A stretch of 64,000 nucleotides of DNA. It comes from JAUIIK01 sp963709995 (GTDB taxonomy: Bacteria; Chloroflexota; Chloroflexia; Thermomicrobiales; CFX8). The notes under the pieces are model-generated. The model was not told the origin of the DNA. It did no database searches and worked only from the letters and a program-made list of their open reading frames with translations. Of the stretch, positions 53,918 to 62,806 are shown piece by piece. Location: the NCBI GenBank assembly GCA_963709995.1, contig CAVPYN010000005.1, positions 1 through 64,000 of the forward strand, given 5' to 3'. The translations under genes and the position numbers were made by a program. Each line of letters begins with the position of its first letter. Position 1 is the first letter of the stretch.

Positions 53918-55377
53918 GCCACGCCACCGGGTGAATGAGTGTGCCAGGTGTGTGCCTGCTCGTAAGCATGCGCCACCCGGAGTGTGACTTCCTCGCCAAA
54001 GGCCGGACCAAGCACCTGAAGAGACACCGGCATATCTTCCGAGAATCCGCAAGGGATCGCGATTCCCGGCAGGCCAGCCATGTTGGCCGGGATGGTAAAG
54101 ATGTCGGCGAGATACATCGACAGTGGATCCTCAACCCGATCGCCGATCTTGAATGCAATCGTCGGAGAAGTGGGCGCGATGATCGCATCCACGTTTTCGA
54201 ACGCGCGGTCGAAATCCTGCTTGATCAGCGTGCGAACCTTCTGCGCCTTGATGTAGAAGGCATCGTAGTAGCCCGCCGCGAGCGCATAGGTGCCAAGCAT
54301 GATGCGCCGCTTGACTTCAGGGCCAAAACCCTGACCACGCGTCTCGAGGTAGCTCTCAATCACATCCCCGGCATCGATACTCATTCCGAACTTGACTCCG
54401 TCAAAGCGCGCAAGATTGGCGCTCGCCTCGGCCGGGGCGGTGATGTAATAGGTCGGAAGCGCGTACTTCGCAAAGTCAAGCCGGACGGGAACGAGTTCCG
54501 CGCCGAGTGCTGCGAACGCATCGTACGCGGCTTCGCAGGCCGCGCGAACGCCCGGCTCCATCCCCTCCTGCTCGCTGAATTCGGTCACGACACCGATCTT
54601 GAGCCCGCTGATGTCCCCGGTCAGAGCAGCGCGGTAGTCCGGGACTGTGCGCGGAGAGGATGTCGCGTCGTTCGCGTCATGCCCGGAAATTGCGCCAAGC
54701 AGCATCGCGGCGTCCTCAACTGTGCGAGCGAACGGCCCGATCTGATCCAGAGAACTGGCGAAGGCGATCAGGCCGTAACGAGAAACCCGGCCATAGGTCG
54801 GCTTCATTCCAACGATTCCACAGAATCCTGCGGGCTGGCGGATGCTCCCGCCTGTATCCGATCCGAGCGATACCATTGCTTCTCGTGCGGCGACGGCTGC
54901 TGCCGAGCCGCCGCTACTGCCACCGGGTACCCGATCAAGATCCCATGGATTCCTGGTAGTGAAGAATGCTGAGTTTTCAGTGGAGGAGCCCATCGCGAAC
55001 TCATCCGTGTTGGTCTTTCCGACGAAAACCGCCTTCTCGTCACGCAACCGCTTGACAACGGTGGCATCGTACGGTGACACGTATCCTTCAAGGATCTTCG
55101 AGGCGGCAGTCGTGGGAGCGTCGATCGTGCAGAGAATGTCCTTCAAAGCAACTGGAATCCCGGTCATCGGGCCGGACTCGCCAGCGGAGATCGCGGCATC
55201 CGCGTCGCGCGCCATTTCGACCGCTCGCTCATCCATGAAGGTCAGGAACGAGCGAACCTGGCCGTCGATTTCCTGGATACGTTCAAGATGGGCATTGACC
55301 AGCTCGACCGCGCTGATCTCTCTGCGATCAAGCCGCTCGCGCGCGTCGACAACGGTTAGCCCGGTCAGGTCTGTCAT
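53914..55377 (-). CDS. gatA: Aspartyl/glutamyl-tRNA amidotransferase subunit A
   Basis: The 487-residue protein has the amidase-signature triad: Lys in GIPVALKDILC, Ser in GSDTGGSIRQPA and the nucleophile Ser in PGGSSGGSAAAVAA. The start DARERLDRREISAVELVNAHLERI and the end SGLPGI-type motif (here LPGIAIPCGF) fit GatA. It releases ammonia from glutamine for conversion of Glu-tRNA(Gln) to Gln-tRNA(Gln) with GatB and GatC. gatC lies 34 bases upstream. gatB is not in the window. The stop overlaps the FtsB-like gene by four bases. Confidence 0.94.
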   Translation of the reverse strand: MTDLTGLTVVDARERLDRREISAVELVNAHLERIQEIDGQVRSFLTFMDERAVEMARDADAAISAGESGPMTGIPVALKDILCTIDAPTTAASKILEGYVSPYDATVVKRLRDEKAVFVGKTNTDEFAMGSSTENSAFFTTRNPWDLDRVPGGSSGGSAAAVAAREAMVSLGSDTGGSIRQPAGFCGIVGMKPTYGRVSRYGLIAFASSLDQIGPFARTVEDAAMLLGAISGHDANDATSSPRTVPDYRAALTGDISGLKIGVVTEFSEQEGMEPGVRAACEAAYDAFAALGAELVPVRLDFAKYALPTYYITAPAEASANLARFDGVKFGMSIDAGDVIESYLETRGQGFGPEVKRRIMLGTYALAAGYYDAFYIKAQKVRTLIKQDFDRAFENVDAIIAPTSPTIAFKIGDRVEDPLSMYLADIFTIPANMAGLPGIAIPCGFSEDMPVSLQVLGPAFGEEVTLRVAHAYEQAHTWHTHSPGGVA

Positions 55378-55411
55378 TCTCTCCACCGTTCCCTCTTCAG
55401 CCCTGCCTGTT

Positions 55412-55705
55412 CTACGACTGGTCGAGCACGGCGTTGACTTTGATGAAATTGCCCTCGCTTCGCGGCGCATTGCGAAGAACATCCTCGATTGCCAGTGGCG
55501 ATCCTGCGATGTCGTCCCGCAGGATGTTCTGCAGCTCGATGACCTGTGCCGTCGGCGGGATATCGTCAGTGTTTACTTCTTCAAGGACCGAGATGTGATC
55601 GAGAACGCTCGAAAGCTGGTCCTGCAATCGCATCTTCTCTTCTTCAGTCAGGCCAAGACGGGCAAGCATGGCCACGTATTCCACGGTTTCGCGATCAAGC
55701 TGCAT
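55412..55705 (-). CDS. gatC: Aspartyl/glutamyl-tRNA amidotransferase subunit C
   Basis: The 97-residue protein is a typical GatC: LDRETVEYVAMLARLGLTEEEKMRLQDQLSSVLDHI (quoted as VAMLARLGL and LDHISVLEEV), DDIPPTAQV and LRNDEPRS-like ending RNAPRSEGNFIKV. It stabilises GatA. It starts at ATG 55705 and is followed by gatA after 34 bases. It is divergent from the propeller lipoprotein gene, with 125 bp that should hold both promoters. Confidence 0.93.
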   Translation of the reverse strand: MQLDRETVEYVAMLARLGLTEEEKMRLQDQLSSVLDHISVLEEVNTDDIPPTAQVIELQNILRDDIAGSPLAIEDVLRNAPRSEGNFIKVNAVLDQS

Positions 55706-55830
55706 ACGGCCCCCATAACTCCGGCACCTGTCATTGCCCCGCTGGCACATCCTGTCGCCGAGTGTAGCAGTGACGCTCAAGTCATACCAGTCAACCGCGA
55801 ACGTACATGGGTGAACACGGTCGCAAGCCG

Positions 55831-57045
55831 ATGATGAAAGCTCCCTCGACAATGGCAAAATATCTGATAGCCGTGCTGCTTTTGATCGGCATTGTGCCTG
55901 CCTGTTTCAGCGACAATGATCCCGAGCCTACTCCCGTGGCCGAAGCTTCCATCCCGGGAATGGCCGTCATCGCCCCCACAGCAAGCCCGCCGGAGATCGT
56001 GGAAGCCACCCCGACTATTGCCACGTGGGTCGCCGGGCTGGTGACGGCAGAAACGGATCTGCCGACCCCCTCCAGCATCTTCTTTCTTCAGGGTCCCGAC
56101 GTCTGGATTCTCAACCCGGATTTCAGTGCCGAACAGGTGACTCACGGCAGCCGGGTCAGTCACGTTGCTACAGCGTCGCTAGAAACCAGGGCGGCTGCCG
56201 TCTATCTGACATCAGTCGGGGGGCGCGCCGCGGAAGAGATACGAATCATCGACCAGGAAGGCAATGAAAGCGAGCCGGTGTTTGGCCCGGAAATTACCGA
56301 GGCACCGGCGGCGAACGCGCGCATTCGTGATCTGGTCTGGTCTCCCGACGGTTCCACGATTGCAGTCGTTCGAGAGGACGGAAGTATCTGGCTAGCGGGC
56401 GAAGATCGAGTGGCCACACAACTCAGCGAGGATGAAGATGGAGTGGTAATCGAGCGAGTTGCCTGGGCGCCCGGAGGATCAGCGATCGCCACGCTTGTGC
56501 GCAAAAATGACGAATCAAAGATGATCCGGCTCATCCCGCTTGACGCTGGGGCGCCTCTGGAACCTGGCGCAGGCACTTCGATCGCTGATATGACCTGGCT
56601 TCCGGGCAATCCGATGATCGTGTATACCGAAGACAATACAGCAGGCTGGAATCCGGCAGCAGGTTCGATTTTCACCATTCTCCCCGACGGCACAGATCGC
56701 TCCTTGCTTGTGAGCGCAGGCGAGTTTGGCCCGGTAATTGCAATCTCCCATCTCACACCGTCTCCCGATGGGAGTCTTCTTGCCTTTACCGTCAGCACTC
56801 CAAACGACGAAGGGGAATTTCAGTTCGAGGCCCTCTATACGCTTGACGTCTCCACGCGCGTGCTACGCGAATTTCCCGTCACCCCGTGGCAGGGAGTCAG
56901 CGAATTGTGGTGGTTTTCGGGAGGTCTTGCCTGGCGGGCAACCGAAGTGGACTCAGATATGGCTTACGACGGCGTCGAGCCATTCCTTATCGAGATCGGA
57001 GAAATCGAGACGGGCGAAACGCGATTGATTCATACCGGCGAATAG
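55831..57045 (+). CDS. Putative lipoprotein with TolB/WD40-like beta-propeller
   Basis: The product of about 404 residues has a signal sequence with a lipobox-like IVPAC, so Cys at about residue 25 is probably lipidated. A Pro/Thr-rich linker of about 40 residues follows, then repeated blades with the PD40-type motif (VWSPDGSTIAVV, AWAPGGSAIATL, TPSPDGSLLAFTV). Such outer-face propellers are common in Chloroflexota, mostly without assigned function. I used the ATG at 55831; ATG 55852 also works. It is convergent with dnaX, 23 bases away. Specific role unknown. Confidence 0.75.
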   Translation: MMKAPSTMAKYLIAVLLLIGIVPACFSDNDPEPTPVAEASIPGMAVIAPTASPPEIVEATPTIATWVAGLVTAETDLPTPSSIFFLQGPDVWILNPDFSAEQVTHGSRVSHVATASLETRAAAVYLTSVGGRAAEEIRIIDQEGNESEPVFGPEITEAPAANARIRDLVWSPDGSTIAVVREDGSIWLAGEDRVATQLSEDEDGVVIERVAWAPGGSAIATLVRKNDESKMIRLIPLDAGAPLEPGAGTSIADMTWLPGNPMIVYTEDNTAGWNPAAGSIFTILPDGTDRSLLVSAGEFGPVIAISHLTPSPDGSLLAFTVSTPNDEGEFQFEALYTLDVSTRVLREFPVTPWQGVSELWWFSGGLAWRATEVDSDMAYDGVEPFLIEIGEIETGETRLIHTGE

Positions 57046-57068
57046 GACAGCGTGCGACAAGGACAAAC

Positions 57069-58892
57069 CTATGTCAGATCAACCGGAAGATCGTCAACGT
57101 CAACTTCCTCGCCATTGAAGAGTGCCTTCACACGCTCCATCACCTGTTGCTCCTCCGCTGACGCCTGTCCAGTTTGATCTTCCTCCTCGTCGTTTGTCAG
57201 CGGACTGTCGCTGGAAGAGGGCGGGCGCTCTGAGATGCGGCGCGGTCCAGGAGTGCTCGTCGGAGTCGCCGGAGGAGTGCTTGGATCGTTATCAGCAACC
57301 GGGACTTCGTCACGAAGCACGGTCGAGATCGTGACCCGCTGCCCGGTGATGTTGTAGACGGCATCTTCGATCGTTGCCCGATTCCGATCCTCGTTGAGCT
57401 TGCCGGCATGAAATGGGTATGCAGCCAGGAGGTAGAGCGTGCCATCCACCACCTGCTGCGGATCGGTCGACGCAAGCAGGGCCTCGACTTTGCGATCTGC
57501 GGCCTTCACCTGGGTTCGAATCTCTTGCCATCGCTCTACAAACACCTGCGCTGAACCCGGAGAGGCACTCTCCCCGGGCGGAATCTGGGAGGGCTGTGGT
57601 CGCCGATCAAGCTGTTCGACGGGAGGATTCACGATTGGAGTTGGCCGGGATTCCTCACGATTCGTCCGGGGCTCGGCTTGGTCGGTTCTGAGCAACCTCG
57701 GAGCCGGGCGTTCGGTTGGTGGCCGTAAAGCCTGTGCCTGAGAAGTCACTGGCTCACGCACATCAGCAGGTAGCGCTGCTGTTGCTGGTGGTTCGACAAG
57801 GATCGAAGCCACGAATGCGATTTCGATCGGGAGCTGGGGAAAGCCGCCAGTGCGAATAGCGTAGTCGATCTCACTGAACTCGCGGTTGATCCTCAGAAGA
57901 TCTGGCAGTTCAAATCGGGTGGCAATACGTTTCAACGCATCGTCAGCCTCCGCAGGGCTCGCGCCAGCGCTACAGAGCATCAGCAAGCGCAGCGCCGACT
58001 GAATCTGGCGGCCAAACGCGCGCATGTCCTGCCCACTATCGACAGCGTCGTTGATTGTCTCAAGTCCGAGCTTCAGGTCGCGATCGGCGATCGCCTCGAT
58101 GAGCCCGAGCGTGCGTTCATTCTGAGACAGCCCGAGCATTCTTCGGGTGAGCGGCGCATCGATCACCTGCTGCTCGCCATCCTGAGTGGCAGTGGCGAGC
58201 ATATCGATCAGGCTCAATGCATCCCGAAGGCTCCCGGTTGACTGGCGGATGACGATTTCTAGCGCCTCCTCGTCGATCTGAATCCCCTCACGCTCACACA
58301 CCGTTCTCACGCGCTCCGCCATCTCCCGGGCAGGAATACGGTGGAAATCAAAGCGCTGGCAACGCGAGGCGACCGTCTCCAGTAATTCGTCCGGGTCAGT
58401 CGTTGCCAGGACAAATGTCGTGTTCGGCGGCGGCTCCTCAAGCGTCTTGAGAAACGCGTTAAATGCGTCTCTTGTCAGCCGGTGCGCTTCGTCGATGATG
58501 TAGAACTTGTGCCTCAGTTGTGTCGGCGCGTACTTGACTCGTTCCCGCAGATCGCGAATATCCTCGATGCCGCGATTGGATGCCGCGTCGATCTCAACAA
58601 TATCGGTGGCTCGTCCCGAATTGATCGCAACACAAGCATCGCAAACATTGCAGGGACGTTTTGCCGGGTCAGGGTCGAGACAATTGACCGCCTTGGCAAG
58701 CAATCGCGCAGTCGTTGTCTTCCCGGTGCCACGCGGGCCACAGAAGAGGTAAGCGTGCGAGACCCGATTCGTGCTGATCGCGTTACGCAATGTGTCTCGC
58801 ACATGGTCCTGCCCGACCAGTTCGCCCCCGTCAAAGGTCTCTGGACGATACTTGCGGTACAGTGATTGTGTGCGGGCCGGTCCAGTGTCCAT
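57069..58892 (-). CDS. dnaX: DNA polymerase III subunits gamma and tau
   Basis: The protein of about 607 residues starts SLYRKYRPETF and has the clamp-loader AAA+ motifs: Walker A GPRGTGKTTT, zinc cysteines in CNVCDACV, Walker B with DEAH, and the SRC motif SRCQRFDFHR. Residues to about 360 form the conserved gamma part. The long C-terminal half is Pro/Arg-rich then acidic (ending NGEEVDVDDLPVDL), typical of tau. No clear A-rich slippage site for gamma was noticed. I placed the start at ATG 58892; the frame extends further upstream without similarity. It is divergent from rsmI. Confidence 0.92.
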   Translation of the reverse strand: MDTGPARTQSLYRKYRPETFDGGELVGQDHVRDTLRNAISTNRVSHAYLFCGPRGTGKTTTARLLAKAVNCLDPDPAKRPCNVCDACVAINSGRATDIVEIDAASNRGIEDIRDLRERVKYAPTQLRHKFYIIDEAHRLTRDAFNAFLKTLEEPPPNTTFVLATTDPDELLETVASRCQRFDFHRIPAREMAERVRTVCEREGIQIDEEALEIVIRQSTGSLRDALSLIDMLATATQDGEQQVIDAPLTRRMLGLSQNERTLGLIEAIADRDLKLGLETINDAVDSGQDMRAFGRQIQSALRLLMLCSAGASPAEADDALKRIATRFELPDLLRINREFSEIDYAIRTGGFPQLPIEIAFVASILVEPPATAALPADVREPVTSQAQALRPPTERPAPRLLRTDQAEPRTNREESRPTPIVNPPVEQLDRRPQPSQIPPGESASPGSAQVFVERWQEIRTQVKAADRKVEALLASTDPQQVVDGTLYLLAAYPFHAGKLNEDRNRATIEDAVYNITGQRVTISTVLRDEVPVADNDPSTPPATPTSTPGPRRISERPPSSSDSPLTNDEEEDQTGQASAEEQQVMERVKALFNGEEVDVDDLPVDLT

Positions 58893-58995
58893 CCAGCATC
58901 CCATTTCCATCGGCGCGCCGTGTTCGTACAGGCAGGTCTCAGTATAGCGAACGGCCCACTCCCATGACAGTCCAACCGTCTCAGGCTCCATCGAC

Positions 58996-59820
58996 TTGAA
59001 GGGCACGCTCTTTCTCGTCGCCACCCCGATCGGCAATCTTGAAGACATCACCTTGCGGGCGCTCGACATTCTTCGCGACGCAGCTCTGATTGCGGCGGAG
59101 GATACACGGGTCGCCCGCAAGCTGCTCCAGCACTATGACATCCCAACCAGGGTCATTGCATTTCACGACGATTCGCCTGCATCGAGAGCAGACGAAATCA
59201 TCAGCGCGTTAGAGGTCGGAGATGTCGCGGTGATTTCAGATGCGGGCATGCCCGGAGTGTCAGATCCCGGCAGCCGCCTGGTCAAGCTCGCCGTCTCGCA
59301 AGGCTACCCGGTCATTCCAGCACCGGGAGCATCCAGCGTCATTGCCGCCGCGGCAGCCTCCGGACTCGCGGACAGCGGCTTCGTCTTTTGCGGCTTCCTT
59401 CCTCGCAAAGACCATCAGATGCGAACCCGGCTACGCGAACTCGCCGGGATCGACTTGCCGATCATCCTGTTCGAATCCCCGGCACGGGTGAAGAACTTGC
59501 TGGAACTTCTGGATCGAATGTTTCCAGACGCCGAGGTTGTCGTTGGCCGCGAAGTTACCAAGATCTATGAGGAGTGGCTCCGAGGCTCTCCAGCTGAGAT
59601 CCTGCCTAATCTGACCGAGCGGGGCGAGTTCACTATCGTGATGCGCCTGGATCCAGGCGACGAAACGTCCACGTCTTTCGACCTTGACCATTTGCTGGTG
59701 GATGCTCTGGCCGGGGATGCTTCGTTGCGCGATGCCGTTGACCAGGTCATCGCCGCAACTGGACTCCCCCGTCGCGCTGTCTACCAGCGCGCATTGGAAA
59801 TCAGAGCAGAGGGGACATAA
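58996..59820 (+). CDS. rsmI: 16S rRNA (cytidine-1402 2'-O)-methyltransferase RsmI
   Basis: The 274-residue protein is a tetrapyrrole-methylase-fold enzyme with RsmI hallmarks: LFLVATPIGNLEDITLRAL, AAEDTRVARKLLQHY, SDAGMPGVSDPG, PAPGASSVIAA and the C-terminal DAVDQVIAATGLPRRAVYQRAL. It methylates C1402 of 16S rRNA using SAM. Translation appears to begin at TTG 58996, since the family starts directly with GTLFLVATP; the ribosome site is weak. It is divergent from dnaX and convergent with rodA (76 bases). Confidence 0.93.
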   Translation: MKGTLFLVATPIGNLEDITLRALDILRDAALIAAEDTRVARKLLQHYDIPTRVIAFHDDSPASRADEIISALEVGDVAVISDAGMPGVSDPGSRLVKLAVSQGYPVIPAPGASSVIAAAAASGLADSGFVFCGFLPRKDHQMRTRLRELAGIDLPIILFESPARVKNLLELLDRMFPDAEVVVGREVTKIYEEWLRGSPAEILPNLTERGEFTIVMRLDPGDETSTSFDLDHLLVDALAGDASLRDAVDQVIAATGLPRRAVYQRALEIRAEGT

Positions 59821-59896
59821 CGGCGCCGGCGGGCCATGCCACCCCTGACAACGACGCCTCAATACGACGCAGCTCAATCGCCAACCGTGAGGCCCG

Positions 59897-61060
59897 CTAG
59901 ATCCGTCGCAGGCCGGCTGAGCTCGGTTCGAATGCCAGTGCTCGCCGGTTGATCAGAATACTCTGGATGATCCCGATCGCGGCAAGGTTGGTGACCAGCG
60001 AGGTTCCGCCAAGGGAGACGAAGGGTAGAGGTATGCCGGTGACTGGCATCAAGCCAAGGTTCATGCCGATGTTGACGAATGTCTGAAAGACCAGCATCGA
60101 CGTAATGCCAATGGCCAGGTACTGCCCAAAACTGTCGCGCGCCACACCCGCCGACCGGATCATGCGGTGATACAGGATCAGAAAGACCAGAAGGAGTGCC
60201 AGCCCACCGAAGAAGCCAAACATGCTCATGGCATGCGCGAAAATGAAATCGGTGTCACGCACGCGAAGAAACTGGTACTCACTCTGGACACCGCCGGTCA
60301 GGCCGTTTCCAAACCATCCCCCGGTGCCGATCGTGACGTGGGCCTGGACGATATTGAAACCCTCTCCAAAGTAGTCGCGATGAGGGTCATACGAGACGAG
60401 CAGTCTATCCTTCTGATACTCCTGAAGCATGTACCTCCAGGCAAAGAGAGTGGCGGGTATCGACAACAGGACGAAACCGATCAAATACAGCAAACGGGTT
60501 TTCGACACCACCAACATTGCGAACCAGATGACCGCAAAGACAATCGAGGTTCCAAGATCCGGCTCGACGAACACAAGTCCAAACGGAAGCGCGACAATCA
60601 TCCCTGAGATGAGAAAATTACTGAAGCTTTTCATCTCGTCGTGGCGCTCGCTAAGAAATGCGGCGAGCGCAATCACAACCGCCAGCTTGGCAAAGTCGGA
60701 AGGTTGGAACGAGATTGGGCCGATGAATATCCACCGCGTTGCTCCTCCGATCGTCGTCCCAACGAATGGGACAGCGAGCAGGACGAGAAGCGTGGCGGCA
60801 TAGATAGGGGCCGCCAGGGATTTCAGGAAGCGATAGTTGAGCGAGGCCATGAACATCATGGCGAATATGCCGACAATCGCGTACATCGACTGGCGCGTCA
60901 CCGAGGAACCAGCCGTGATCGGCTGGGCCCCGCCGGCACTCCAGATCGTCACCAGACCGAAGAGAGTCAGCACTCCAACCAGAACGAAGATGTAGGGGTC
61001 GGACTCCGCGGCCTGCCGGGCCCGTGCCCGCGCTCCGATTACCTGAGCCATTGTTGCCAT
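59897..61060 (-). CDS. rodA: Peptidoglycan glycosyltransferase RodA (SEDS family)
   Basis: The 387-residue protein has ten hydrophobic segments and the SEDS motifs: GGATRWIFIGPISFQPSDFAKLA, the large external loop with QEYQKDRLLVSYDP and RDTDFIFA, and the end motif GIPLPFVSLGGTSL. The presence of FQPSDFAK and the length favour RodA over FtsW, although FtsW cannot be fully ruled out from sequence alone. It would polymerise glycan strands with PBP2 (41286-43541), encoded about 16 kb away in this window. It stands alone on the minus strand. Confidence 0.88.
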   Translation of the reverse strand: MATMAQVIGARARARQAAESDPYIFVLVGVLTLFGLVTIWSAGGAQPITAGSSVTRQSMYAIVGIFAMMFMASLNYRFLKSLAAPIYAATLLVLLAVPFVGTTIGGATRWIFIGPISFQPSDFAKLAVVIALAAFLSERHDEMKSFSNFLISGMIVALPFGLVFVEPDLGTSIVFAVIWFAMLVVSKTRLLYLIGFVLLSIPATLFAWRYMLQEYQKDRLLVSYDPHRDYFGEGFNIVQAHVTIGTGGWFGNGLTGGVQSEYQFLRVRDTDFIFAHAMSMFGFFGGLALLLVFLILYHRMIRSAGVARDSFGQYLAIGITSMLVFQTFVNIGMNLGLMPVTGIPLPFVSLGGTSLVTNLAAIGIIQSILINRRALAFEPSSAGLRRI

Positions 61061-61194
61061 GCCGCTATGCGCTCCCGCCGGGACCGGTTCCGATGCTGTC
61101 GCAGATCGCCTGCCTGCAAATTATAACGACCCCCGTTCGTCCGCATCGAGAGAGGAGACGACGCTAAGAACCTTGCCGGGTACGGAAGCGTTAC

Positions 61195-61770
61195 TCAGTC
61201 ACCCGAATCATTGACGTTGATACCTTCATAGATCTCGGCGAATGTGATCCTTACGTCCAATCCAGGCACGGCCACTGGCCCATCAACGACCATCTCAAGT
61301 CCCCAGGGCGCTTCGACCGTCTCGCGCCAGTGGTTCTCGACGCGCCGCTCAGCTTGATGGACGACGAGATAGCACAGCAAGCTGGGCAGTCTGCGATAGG
61401 CCAGCATCTTCTCGCGCCGATCGATTGCCGCGGTGCTCGGTGAAAGCACCTCGGTGAGGAGAAGCGGGCGTTGCTTGATGTAGGGATCATCGTCCACCGG
61501 ATCGCAGATGACCATGATATCCGGGTAGTAGATCGTGTCGGCAGAAGCCTGCAACTTCACGTCGCCTAGAATCACCCGACAATCAAATTTGCGCGCGGCG
61601 TCACGTAGAGTGCTCGCAATATTTAGGGCGATGAGTTGGTGACGCTCGCTAGCCCCAACCTTGGCATGAACCTCACCGCCCACGTATTCATGGCGCGCAT
61701 CGGCCCGCTCTTCAAAGGCAAGGTATTCATCGACGGTCAGAGTCCAGCGAAATCTCGCTACAGCGTCCAT
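61195..61770 (-). CDS. Uma2-family putative restriction endonuclease (DUF820)
   Basis: The 191-residue protein has the Uma2 pattern: LTVDEYLAFEERADARHEYVGGEVH, ADTIYYPDIMVICDP, PLLLTEVLSPSTAAIDRREKMLAYRRLPSL and YLVVHQAERRVE. The D-x(n)-E-V-L segment corresponds to the PD-(D/E)XK nuclease core of this abundant family, best known from Cyanobacteria and Chloroflexota. GGGAG eight bases before ATG 61770 supports the start. No methyltransferase accompanies it. Function is unproven. Confidence 0.9.
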   Translation of the reverse strand: MDAVARFRWTLTVDEYLAFEERADARHEYVGGEVHAKVGASERHQLIALNIASTLRDAARKFDCRVILGDVKLQASADTIYYPDIMVICDPVDDDPYIKQRPLLLTEVLSPSTAAIDRREKMLAYRRLPSLLCYLVVHQAERRVENHWRETVEAPWGLEMVVDGPVAVPGLDVRITFAEIYEGINVNDSGD

Positions 61771-61915
61771 CTTCAACTCCCTATTCGTTGCTGGAGCATT
61801 GAGTCGAAATGGTCGCCTTGATTGTACGGTTTCAGAGCCAAATGGCCGGCGGGCGGCGCACGGACTCATGGCAAGAGCGCCGTCGCCCTGGATCAGTTCA
61901 AACGATGGCTGATGC

Positions 61916-62803
61916 TCAGGGACGATACCGCCAGGCGTAGTAATGTCGCCCTACGTTGCCGGCCTCGACCTGGAAGCCATCTGGGTTCCCGGGCGTATAG
62001 GTCAGGCATCGACGTTCGAAACACTGCAAGAGGACATCCTGATAGGTTCCCGCGACCTTGACATTCGCCCAATACGCCTCGGTGATCGGCCTCCCGGTTG
62101 CGAAAATCGGATTCTCGAACAACGCGCCAGAGATTAGGACGCCATCCTCGTAGACTAACCCAGTAGAGTCCATGAACGCCCAAAACGGCGCCGCGACGGC
62201 GTGGTCCGTCACCGTGTCGAGATAGGCAGCGGTCACGCCCTGCTCGAACAGGCCCGGATCTTCCCGCAAATTTCCATGACGGCTGAGCCGCTCGGTAATG
62301 ACCGATCCAAGTTGCCTCGGCGGCGCCGCCAGCAGGTTCGATTCGTACATCGGGCTAAATGTGGCGTATGTCGGGCCAGTCGGATCATCGGTATCGCCAG
62401 CGATATTAGTCATCGCTGGTTCGAGGTATTTGAACGACCGATCGCCGACCTGGACATTGCCAATGATCATCTCGATCACCAACAGGCCATTGGTCACGTA
62501 CCAGAGCTCAGTTGGATCAGCGCCGGGATGCGTGATCTCCATCCGGGATTTGTCGAAGTACTGGACAGTTCGCACACCGTCGGGGGAATCAGCATAAGGC
62601 TCGCCCAGCTCCCCGGTGAAGGCTTCCGGCCCCCACATCCAGGTACGCGCAACCAGCCCTTCAGCAACCGGAGCGTCCGTCCGCTCCCAGACGGCCCGGA
62701 AGCTATCGTTTGCGGGAGGTCCGGCACTAGCTGCTAGTGGCAAGGCGAGCATCGTCAGAACACACACCAGCACGGAACCACTCAGACCAGCGATTCGAGG
62801 CAT
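61916..62803 (-). CDS. Secreted protein made of the domain also fused to the sugar dehydrogenase
   Basis: The 295-residue product has a signal peptide (about 1-27, cleaved after ASA) and then one domain of about 265 residues. It matches the C-terminus of the dehydrogenase at 1687-3696 from end to end. Shared elements include YFDKSRMEI/YLDKSRMEV, WYVTNGLLV, EPAMTNIAGD/EPAMVNVAGD, DPTGPTYA, FATGRPITE, QCFERRCLTYTP and VEAGNVG. I know no functional name for it; I recall it as common among Chloroflexota exoproteins. The gene begins three bases after the stop of the FAD oxidoreductase, so they are co-transcribed. Two conserved Cys-free halves and many Trp/Tyr suggest a beta-rich binding module. 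Confidence 0.75.
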   Translation of the reverse strand: MPRIAGLSGSVLVCVLTMLALPLAASAGPPANDSFRAVWERTDAPVAEGLVARTWMWGPEAFTGELGEPYADSPDGVRTVQYFDKSRMEITHPGADPTELWYVTNGLLVIEMIIGNVQVGDRSFKYLEPAMTNIAGDTDDPTGPTYATFSPMYESNLLAAPPRQLGSVITERLSRHGNLREDPGLFEQGVTAAYLDTVTDHAVAAPFWAFMDSTGLVYEDGVLISGALFENPIFATGRPITEAYWANVKVAGTYQDVLLQCFERRCLTYTPGNPDGFQVEAGNVGRHYYAWRYRP

Positions 62804-62806
62804 CGT

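Noticed and set aside
61195..61770. Restriction-modification or defence island around the Uma2 gene
   Set aside because: Uma2 proteins are scattered singly in many genomes; no methylase or other defence gene is adjacent.
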